12,339 nucleotides of DNA. Origin: Bacillota bacterium (GTDB taxonomy: Bacteria > Bacillota > Limnochordia > JAAZLZ01). Below the pieces are notes generated by a model. That model did not search any database, was not told the origin of the DNA, and worked only from the letters and a program-made list of their open reading frames with translations. Of the stretch, positions 7,719 to 12,339 are shown piece by piece. A program made the translations under genes and the position numbers. The stretch spans positions 1 through 12,339 of the forward strand of contig JAAZLZ010000110.1 in NCBI GenBank assembly GCA_012799075.1, given 5' to 3'. The first letter of the stretch is position 1. Every line of letters begins with the position of its first letter.

Positions 7719-9155
7719 ATGCGAAGGCTTGGGCTTTTCTTGTTGATTGCTTGTTTGGTGGCAAGCGCTGGTGTAAGGGCACAGGTCCTCGAGTACGATG
7801 TCGTTGTGGTCGGCGGGGGAGGAGCGGGACTAGTTGCCGCTGCAGCCGCGGCTGAAAAGGGCCAACAGGTTCTTGTTCTTGAGAAGATGGCCTTTGTAGG
7901 CGGCAACACCCTCGTTAGCGGTGGAGTATGCAACGCGGTTTATCCCCCTTGGCAAGAGCCGTTGGGGATAGAAGACTCCATTGAATTTCATTATCAGCAG
8001 ACTTTGGCCGGTGGGGACTACCGGGGCAATCCGGACTTGATCCGGGTCTTGGTCGAAGGAGCACCGGCTGCCTTGGATCGGTCTAGGGAACGGGGGTTGA
8101 CGTTTCACCCCGATGGTGTCTTTCAGGTACTAGGCGCCCTGTGGCCCCGAACTCACCGGCCCATGGAATCTGCCGGAACGGGATGGATCCGGATTTATCT
8201 GGAAGCGGCCAAGAAAGCAGGGGCTCACGTACTGCTCAATACCAGGGTGATTGGCCTCCTGCGGCAGGAGCCCCTGGCAGGACGGGTTTACGGTGTGAAG
8301 GCGATCTCCTCTGATGGGAAGCAACTGGAGATTCACGCTAGGAAGGGCGTTGTCTTAGCCACGGGAGGTTTTGGAGCCAATGTGGAGATGCGCACCCTTC
8401 ACAATCCCCTCCTGGGACCTGGTTTCCCGACGACCAATCAACCGGGCACCATGGGCGATGGGATCACCATGGCTCAGGATGTGGGCGCCGATGTAACCGG
8501 CATGGATTTTATCCAGCTGATCCCTGCGGGCTGTCCCAAAACCGGCGCCGTCACCGGCACGGTAGGTGCTGGCATCGCATCATCCATCATGATCAACAAG
8601 AAGGGTGAGCGGTTCGTAAACGAGGGCGAAAGGCGGGATGTGCTATCCAACGCCGTTTTCCAGCAGCCCGATGGTCTGTACTATACCATCAACGATTCCC
8701 GGGTAGTTCCCGAAGTGACCTCCTGGGGGGAGCGACCAACGGATCTGGTGGCCGAAGGACGGGTCTTCAAGGCTGGTACCTTGAAGGAACTAGCGGAGCT
8801 CATCGGTGTTCCTGCCAAGGCTTTGGCAGCGACAGTCGCTAGGTACAACGAGTCGGTGCGAAGCGGGGAGGACCGGGACTTTGGCAAACCCGCCCATCTG
8901 CTCAAGGCTGCAATTGAGGAGCCGCCATTCTATGCCGTCCCCAGGGTTCCGTCGGTTCACCATACCATGGGCGGAGTGGTGATCAACAGGCATGCCCAGG
9001 TAATCGATCGCCGGGGCCAGGTTATCCCTGGTCTTTACGCTGCCGGTGAGGTGACCGGCGGCATCCACGGGACGAATCGCCTAGGCGGCAACGCCATCGC
9101 CGACATTGCCGTCTTCGGCTGGATCGCGGGAGAGAATGCCGCTGCCGGAAACTAG
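7719..9155 (+). CDS. Secreted FAD-dependent oxidoreductase, fumarate reductase (FccA) flavoprotein family
   Basis: A 478-residue flavoprotein with a strong ribosome site (AAGGGGAGGGG, 7702-7712). Residues 1-21 look like a signal peptide: RR, a hydrophobic core LGLFLLIACLVASAG, and a signal peptidase I site after VRA. The FAD-binding Rossmann motif is VVVVGGGGAG (28-37), with acidic E55 ending the second strand; ATGGFG (214-219) and GLYAAGEVTGG (438-448) are further FAD contacts of the family. Compared with Shewanella flavocytochrome c3 fumarate reductase as I recall it, catalytic R402, H504 and R544 correspond to R306, H414 and R454. The spacing from H414 to R454 is the same 40 residues. H365 and the T377/E378 pair, which hold the substrate carboxylate, are not conserved (IQLIPAG at 265-271). 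There is no haem-binding CxxCH domain and no FMN-binding domain, so the electron donor is unknown. Likely an extracytoplasmic reductase of an unsaturated organic acid other than fumarate. It appears monocistronic. Confidence 0.88.
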   Translation: MRRLGLFLLIACLVASAGVRAQVLEYDVVVVGGGGAGLVAAAAAAEKGQQVLVLEKMAFVGGNTLVSGGVCNAVYPPWQEPLGIEDSIEFHYQQTLAGGDYRGNPDLIRVLVEGAPAALDRSRERGLTFHPDGVFQVLGALWPRTHRPMESAGTGWIRIYLEAAKKAGAHVLLNTRVIGLLRQEPLAGRVYGVKAISSDGKQLEIHARKGVVLATGGFGANVEMRTLHNPLLGPGFPTTNQPGTMGDGITMAQDVGADVTGMDFIQLIPAGCPKTGAVTGTVGAGIASSIMINKKGERFVNEGERRDVLSNAVFQQPDGLYYTINDSRVVPEVTSWGERPTDLVAEGRVFKAGTLKELAELIGVPAKALAATVARYNESVRSGEDRDFGKPAHLLKAAIEEPPFYAVPRVPSVHHTMGGVVINRHAQVIDRRGQVIPGLYAAGEVTGGIHGTNRLGGNAIADIAVFGWIAGENAAAGN

Positions 9156-9270
9156 AAGGGGTAGCTGGTTTGAGTTTGTATGTAGACGGCCCGTCTGACA
9201 ACATGCTTGTTATCTGTTAAGACGCAAGCAAGTTGGGTCGATCTGATTAGCGCCATTTGCCAGAACGGGT

Positions 9271-9283
9271 CGTACGGTATTGC
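9271..9283 (+). repeat. Imperfect direct repeat, copy 1
   Basis: CGTACGGTATTGC at this site recurs as CGTACGGAATTGC at 9552-9564, with 12 of 13 bases equal and further partial matches on both sides. The copies are 281 bp apart in the same orientation and bracket most of the intergenic dyads. They could be paired binding sites, traces of an inserted element, or chance. Confidence 0.35.
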
Positions 9284-9303
9284 AGTCTATAAATGACTGC
9301 AAT
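9279..9303. repeat. Perfect 9-bp inverted repeat with 7-bp A+T spacer
   Basis: ATTGCAGTC at 9279-9287 is mirrored by GACTGCAAT at 9295-9303 around TATAAAT. No T-run follows, so it is a poor intrinsic terminator. It could be an operator or a 3' stabilising hairpin of the flavoprotein transcript, which ends 124 bp upstream. Confidence 0.5.
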
Positions 9304-9349
9304 TAGAAGCACTCGTCCTGTAGCGAATGATATACCGATGTTTTGTTAA

Positions 9350-9361
9350 TATACGCGTATA
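9350..9361. repeat. Perfect 12-bp palindrome
   Basis: TATACGCGTATA is fully self-complementary with no spacer. Such a site suits a dimeric regulator. It lies about 250 bp before the nearest downstream start, and no promoter hexamers are recognisable next to it, so function is unproven. Confidence 0.4.
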
Positions 9362-9510
9362 CACGTAGACACGGAGCCCGACAGAGATTGAAGGTCGACA
9401 AGCCATTGCAAACAAGATGACCCAAGCAGATATCGGATACGAACCGGCTTCGATGGAAATTGACAAATAGCGGGGCCAAATTCGAGGAAAATGGCATAAG
9501 AATCCTTTTT

Positions 9511-9545
9511 GAACCAACCACTATGTGGTTGGTTCCACTGTTTTT
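9511..9545 (+). terminator. Strong 11-bp hairpin with trailing T5: terminator or attenuator candidate
   Basis: GAACCAACCAC (9511-9521) and GTGGTTGGTTC (9525-9535) form a perfect stem around the loop TAT, followed after five bases by TTTTT (9541-9545) on the + strand. The spacer before the T-run makes it weaker than a textbook intrinsic terminator. No T-run follows on the - strand. It lies 66 bp before the next gene, so it could end read-through from upstream or act as a leader attenuator. Confidence 0.5.
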
Positions 9546-9551
9546 AGGGCC

Positions 9552-9564
9552 CGTACGGAATTGC
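9552..9564 (+). repeat. Imperfect direct repeat, copy 2
   Basis: CGTACGGAATTGC, the partner of the 13-mer at 9271-9283 with one mismatch. It lies just after the 9511-9545 hairpin and 47 bp before the start of the small zinc-ribbon-like gene. Confidence 0.35.
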
Positions 9565-9611
9565 CGTTTCGGAATGGAAAAACCAAATTTTATGCCAAAG
9601 GAGTGGTTTGA

Positions 9612-9842
9612 ATGTCTCGATTTGAAAACCGAACTGGCGGCTATCTAAAAGATTGCAGGTACTGTGGGACTGTGATCTATATGTACAAGACCTACCACGG
9701 CTCCTGGATACCTTTTGAATCATGGGTGGCTGGAACGGTCACGGAGGGTGAATGGGTTCCTCACGACTGTCCGGAATGGGCAGGGCTGAGGTTCGAGCTG
9801 AATGCACTTGGTTTGCGATTGATAGGAGGGTCTACATCATGA
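9612..9842 (+). CDS. Small Cys/His zinc-ribbon-like protein, 76 residues
   Basis: A 76-residue protein with ribosome site AAAGGAG (9597-9603) eight bases before the ATG. It contains CRYCG (C15, C18) and, after a W/P-rich middle GSWIPFESW, HDC (H51, C53), a plausible C-x2-C...H-x-C zinc site. Small bacterial proteins with a CxxCG, a GxWxPF-like turn and a terminal HxC are common and mostly uncharacterised; some are thought to bind nucleic acid. No signal peptide or membrane segment is seen. The stop overlaps the ATG of the next gene as ATGA, so the two are translationally coupled. Base composition is A+T-richer than in the flanking metabolic genes, which fits recent acquisition. The zinc site is seen only as a residue pattern and function is unknown. 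Confidence 0.72.
   Translation: MSRFENRTGGYLKDCRYCGTVIYMYKTYHGSWIPFESWVAGTVTEGEWVPHDCPEWAGLRFELNALGLRLIGGSTS
9824..9830 (+). promoter_or_regulatory. Ribosome binding site that fixes the start of the 143-residue gene
   Basis: AGGAGGG lies eight bases before the ATG at 9839. It supports that start over the in-frame ATG at 9752, which lies well inside the preceding gene and has no comparable site. Confidence 0.75.
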
Positions 9843-10270
9843 ACCCGCTGCTGGAGTTTGAATGGTCGACGCCAAATGTGGTTATTACTCTTAGCTTGTT
9901 TAGCAGGGGCATGTTGGAGTTGACAAGAATTCGGGGCAAAAAGCAGAGAGTAAAATCAGTTGGATTTTACGGTGATGAGATTCACGGTGTGCAGGCTGGA
10001 TTATCTGCGGCCCTAGCGAAATATCCACTGCAACTCCTGGATGCGGAACTGCCAGTCATCAGTATCGACTCCAAGTGTGGTGGGTTGACGTTTGGCTGGA
10101 TGCCTTACAGGTACTACTACCATTATGGCAACGGCTTGATGATTCGACAGCATAAGGGCTGGCGGCCAAAGGCTGTCGTGGTTGAACAAGGGGATGCCCA
10201 TTATTTTTGCACATGGCTGAGGGACAAGCTTGTTCTGTGCTACATGGAGGTCCTAGTAATCAAGGGATGA
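9839..10270 (+). CDS. Hypothetical 143-residue protein, coupled to the zinc-ribbon-like gene
   Basis: I do not recognise this family. The ATG overlaps the previous stop (ATGA) and is preceded by AGGAGGG at 9824-9830, so the start is well supported even though the frame stays open upstream. The product begins MNPLLEFEWS. It is mixed in character, with a predicted beta-rich first part (NVVITLSLFSRGMLELTRI), an aromatic cluster YRYYYHYGNG in the middle and a hydrophobic end KLVLCYMEVLVI. The cysteines are spread out and form no metal-site pattern, and no signal peptide or clear membrane helix is present. Alternating strands and basic residues in the first half are compatible with a small nucleic-acid-binding fold, but this is only an impression. 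Coupling to the small zinc protein suggests a joint function. GC is about 45% at 9901-9960, lower than in the flanking genes. Confidence 0.72.
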   Translation: MNPLLEFEWSTPNVVITLSLFSRGMLELTRIRGKKQRVKSVGFYGDEIHGVQAGLSAALAKYPLQLLDAELPVISIDSKCGGLTFGWMPYRYYYHYGNGLMIRQHKGWRPKAVVVEQGDAHYFCTWLRDKLVLCYMEVLVIKG

Positions 10271-10295
10271 TTGAATGTGAATCGTCAAGGTCACT

Positions 10296-10316
10296 GGGGC
10301 GGCAATATGCCGCCCC
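10296..10316. terminator. GC-rich 9-bp hairpin after the small-gene pair
   Basis: GGGGCGGCA (10296-10304) pairs perfectly with TGCCGCCCC (10308-10316) around the loop ATA, 25 bp after the stop at 10270. No T-run follows on either strand, so it may stabilise the mRNA 3' end or act as a weak terminator. It separates the small-gene pair from the ATPase promoter. Confidence 0.5.
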
Positions 10317-10369
10317 TGCCCATTGGCATTGCCACACAGAGGGTGCCATTCTATGACGGAGAAACCATC

Positions 10370-10398
10370 TTGACACCGATCTCCCAGGGGTGTATTAT
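10370..10398 (+). promoter_or_regulatory. SigA/sigma-70 type promoter of the heavy-metal ATPase gene
   Basis: TTGACA at 10370-10375, a 17-bp spacer and TATTAT at 10393-10398 give a perfect -35, ideal spacing and a 5/6 -10. Transcription should begin near 10405, about 65 bases before the ATG at 10469. The 17-bp spacing is normal, which argues against a MerR-type activator needing a 19-20 bp spacer. Confidence 0.75.
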
Positions 10399-10409
10399 TC
10401 AGGTGATAC

Positions 10410-10437
10410 TTAAACGATTGTTGAACTGTTTAATCGT
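10410..10437. promoter_or_regulatory. Operator-like overlapping dyads just after the ATPase transcription start
   Basis: Three inverted repeats overlap here: TTAAAC (10410-10415) with GTTTAA (10428-10433), ACGATT (10414-10419) with AATCGT (10432-10437), and TTGAAC (10421-10426) with GTTTAA around one T, with one mismatch. A+T-rich dyads placed over the start of a metal-efflux gene are typical of ArsR/SmtB repressors such as CadC or CzrA, which release DNA on Zn or Cd binding. No repressor gene is in the window, so the regulator is inferred. Confidence 0.5.
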
Positions 10438-10468
10438 CATTTAGTTGCACTAAGAGGGGGCGAGAGTC

Positions 10469-12339
10469 ATGGAAACGAACATTGCTGGGCCAAGCTGTGG
10501 ATGCGGCCATGGATGCGGCCACGAGCATGGAACAAATCAAAGTAAGGAGACTTTGGCAGCGGTCATTCTTTTTGCCGCGGGCATGATCAGTCGCAGCGCG
10601 GGAAATGGGGCATGGATGGTCCTTCTGCTGGCTGCCTATCTGGTTGCAGGCTGGAGGGTGCTTCTCAGCGCAGGCCACAACATGATTCATGGGCGACTTT
10701 TTGATGAAAACTTCTTGATGAGCATTGCCTCCCTTGGAGCAATTGCCATCGGTGAAATACCGGAAGCGGTGGGTGTGATGGTGTTCTTTTCCCTAGGGGA
10801 GCTGCTTCAGGATAAGGCTGTACAGCGGTCCCGGGGATCCATCCAAGCTTTGTTGGAGATACGCCCCGACTATGCTAGGGTTCATCGCGGGGGAGAGTGG
10901 AGCGAAGTAAGTCCGGAGGAGGTCGTTCCCGGAGAGAGGATTTTGGTTCGTCCCGGAGAGCGGGTGCCTTTGGATGGCCGCATTATTGAAGGTGAGACGC
11001 TGATGGATACGTCAGCCCTCACGGGTGAATCCATGCCTCGGTCCTTAGGTGCAGGCGATAAAGCCTTGGCCGGGATGGTAAACACCAGGGGAGTGGTTGC
11101 CATTGAAGTGAACCACTCTTACGCGGAATCTTCAGTAGCTCGGATTTTAAGGCTAGTGGAAGAGGCCGGAGAGCGGAAAGCCCAAACAGAACGTTTTATT
11201 ACTACCTTCAGTCGCTACTACACCCCGGCGGTAGTAGCCTTGGCGGGGACTATTGCCGTCCTACCGCCTTTGGTCATCCCCGGGCAGGTCTTTTCAGACT
11301 GGCTCCATCGAGCCTTGGTTCTCCTGGTCATATCCTGTCCCTGCGCCCTGGTCATATCTATCCCTTTGGGTTACTTTGCTGGGATTGGAGGCGCCTCCAA
11401 GCGCGGGGTATTGGTTAAGGGTGCAAACTACCTCGAAGCACTAGCTCAAGTAGACACGGTGGTCTTTGACAAGACGGGGACCCTCACCCAGGGTTCGTTC
11501 CGTGTGGTGGAAATCGAAGCGGAAAAGGACTTTTCTGAAGATGAGATCCTGCGACTTGCGGTTCATGCCGGAGCCCATTCCGACCATCCGGTGTCCGTTT
11601 CCATCCGGGAAGCCTACCAGGACGGCGTAATTGACCATGACTCCATCGCCGAGAGTGAAGAATTAAGGGGAATGGGGATGCGGGCAATGATCGAAGGTGA
11701 ACGGGTGTTGGCCGGCAATGATCGCCTCCTCCATCATGAGAATATCGATCATGACGTTTGTGTGACGGATGGAACGGTGGTCAATGTGGCCAAGGGAGGG
11801 GTTCTTACCGGTCGAATTCGCCTTGCTGACCAAATCAAAGAGGAAGCTTCAGCGGCCATTCAAAGGCTCCAAAGAGTCGGAGTCAAAAAGACCGTGATGC
11901 TGACGGGGGATGTGGACCATGTCGCCAGCCGGGTCGCGGGCGAAGTTGGAATCGATGAGTTTCGGGCCAATCTCCTGCCGGAGGAGAAGGTCCACGCCCT
12001 AGAAATGATTATGCAGCAGGGCAACGGCAAGGTGGCCTTCGCAGGGGATGGGATCAATGATGCACCGGCCTTAATCAGGGCCGATGTGGGCATTGCCATG
12101 GGCGGACTTGGATCTGATGCAGCTATTGAAGCGGCTGACGTTGTCATCATGGATGACAATCCCGCCCGGATTGCTGATGCTATCGAGATCGCCAAGGGAA
12201 CGCGGCGAATTGTGCTGCAAAACATCATTTTCGCCTTGGGAGTGAAGGCCCTGGTCTTAGTGCTCGGCTCCATGGGCATGGCGACTATGTGGAATGCGGT
12301 CTTCGCCGATGTAGGCGTGGCCCTCATCGCTGTTCTCAA
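10469..12339 (+). CDS. P1B-type heavy-metal-translocating ATPase (Zn/Cd/Pb class), 3' end cut by the window
   Basis: The frame runs 623 codons without a stop to the window edge. It ends in FADVGVALIAVL, normally only a few residues before the family's C-terminus. The ribosome site GAGGGGG is at 10454-10460. The N-terminus has CGCGHGCGHEH (C10, C12, H14, C16, H18, H20) and no HMA domain. Two short membrane segments (about 28-40, 48-66) precede GRLFDENFLM and TM3-TM4 (82-113). The actuator TGE is at 185-187, the CPC metal site in TM6 at 290-292, the phosphorylated D334 in DKTGT, the HP motif at 373-374, and GDGIND at 526-531. TM7 has K593 and TM8 has D614, which with CPC mark the Zn/Cd/Pb class (ZntA/CadA). 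It should export divalent metals from the cytoplasm at the expense of ATP. A strong promoter and operator-like dyad upstream suggest metal-inducible expression. Confidence 0.93.
   Translation, partial: METNIAGPSCGCGHGCGHEHGTNQSKETLAAVILFAAGMISRSAGNGAWMVLLLAAYLVAGWRVLLSAGHNMIHGRLFDENFLMSIASLGAIAIGEIPEAVGVMVFFSLGELLQDKAVQRSRGSIQALLEIRPDYARVHRGGEWSEVSPEEVVPGERILVRPGERVPLDGRIIEGETLMDTSALTGESMPRSLGAGDKALAGMVNTRGVVAIEVNHSYAESSVARILRLVEEAGERKAQTERFITTFSRYYTPAVVALAGTIAVLPPLVIPGQVFSDWLHRALVLLVISCPCALVISIPLGYFAGIGGASKRGVLVKGANYLEALAQVDTVVFDKTGTLTQGSFRVVEIEAEKDFSEDEILRLAVHAGAHSDHPVSVSIREAYQDGVIDHDSIAESEELRGMGMRAMIEGERVLAGNDRLLHHENIDHDVCVTDGTVVNVAKGGVLTGRIRLADQIKEEASAAIQRLQRVGVKKTVMLTGDVDHVASRVAGEVGIDEFRANLLPEEKVHALEMIMQQGNGKVAFAGDGINDAPALIRADVGIAMGGLGSDAAIEAADVVIMDDNPARIADAIEIAKGTRRIVLQNIIFALGVKALVLVLGSMGMATMWNAVFADVGVALIAVL

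Larger units (their letters stand above)
9156..9611. other. 456-bp A+T-richer intergenic region with dyads and a spaced repeat
   Basis: No credible gene fits here. Short open frames on both strands lack ribosome sites, domains or protein-like composition. By hand count GC is about 37% at 9301-9360 and 42% at 9541-9600, against 63% at 8101-8160 in the flavoprotein gene. The stretch holds four perfect dyads: AGACGG and CCGTCT around one base at 9184-9196, the 9-bp inverted repeat at 9279-9303, the 12-bp palindrome at 9350-9361 and the 11-bp hairpin at 9511-9535. It also holds two near-identical 13-mers at 9271-9283 and 9552-9564. A consensus TTGACA at 9460-9465 has no matching -10 at normal spacing. 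The region probably combines the 3' end of the flavoprotein transcript with control of the downstream small genes. Confidence 0.55.

Noticed and set aside
7719..7790. Lipobox-like LIAC at residues 9-12 of the flavoprotein
   Set aside because: The preceding signal would be only 11 residues, too short for a normal lipoprotein signal; cleavage after VRA at residue 21 fits better.
9380..9468. Short open frame reading IANKMTQADIGYEPASMEIDK then a stop, like the tail of a degraded gene
   Set aside because: The frame has a stop just upstream, no start with a ribosome site, and only about 29 codons; a gene remnant is possible but cannot be shown.
9287..9521. Two - strand open frames of 72 and 76 codons
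   Set aside because: Composition is not protein-like, starts have no ribosome sites, and they overlap palindromes; likely chance frames in A+T-rich DNA.
9460..9648. 62-residue + strand open frame before the zinc-ribbon-like gene
   Set aside because: It begins on a weak start without a ribosome site, runs through the 11-bp hairpin and overlaps the well-supported gene at 9612; no domain or plausible composition.
9752..10270. Longer 172-residue version of the hypothetical protein
   Set aside because: The start lies inside the zinc-ribbon-like gene and lacks a ribosome site; AGGAGGG plus ATG at 9839 is far better.
11860..12339. 159-codon - strand frame at the right edge
   Set aside because: It is antisense to the conserved P-type ATPase hinge and TM7-TM8 region and is low in complexity (Ala/Ser/Thr-rich).
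1..12339. CRISPR array, tRNA, rRNA, transposase or integrase
   Set aside because: No regularly spaced repeats, tRNA-like cloverleaf, rRNA signature or recombinase motifs were found on reading both strands.

Overview
The window looks like a chromosomal segment from a moderately GC-rich Gram-positive bacterium, probably a deep-branching Bacillota/clostridial lineage. The grounds are strong purine-rich ribosome binding sites before almost every gene, a SigA-like promoter, and genes resembling the Bacillus YqhH/YqhG and YprA (MrfA) families. The organism itself cannot be named from the sequence. Both window edges cut through genes.

Region 1 (1-7559) is a DNA-helicase locus with a nearly mirror-image layout. 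On the + strand lie a 5'-truncated SNF2-family ATPase (SNF2-A), a YqhG-like partner protein with a C-terminal four-cysteine motif, and a large MrfA/YprA-type SF2 helicase with a C-terminal four-cysteine DUF1998/MZB module. Facing them on the - strand are a second SNF2 ATPase (SNF2-B) and a second YqhG-like protein. The two SNF2 enzymes are clearly paralogous, each is followed directly by its own YqhG-like gene, and the MrfA-like gene sits between the modules. The + and - transcription units converge and overlap by 104 bp at their 3' ends. The best reading is a DNA-repair or nucleic-acid remodelling locus; a defence role is possible but not shown.

Region 2 (7560-9155) carries a secreted or surface flavoprotein of the fumarate reductase/FccA type. 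It keeps the catalytic residues but not the usual fumarate-carboxylate ligands, so its acceptor is probably something else.

Region 3 (9156-10316) is visibly richer in A+T than its surroundings. It holds a 456-bp non-coding stretch with several perfect dyads and an imperfect direct repeat, then two small translationally coupled genes: a Cys/His zinc-ribbon-like protein and a 143-residue protein of unknown family. A GC-rich hairpin follows them.

Region 4 (10317-12339) contains a good SigA-type promoter, a dyad-rich operator-like site, and a P1B-type heavy-metal ATPase (Zn/Cd/Pb class) that appears to lack only its last few residues. It has a short Cys/His-rich N-terminus in place of the usual HMA domain.
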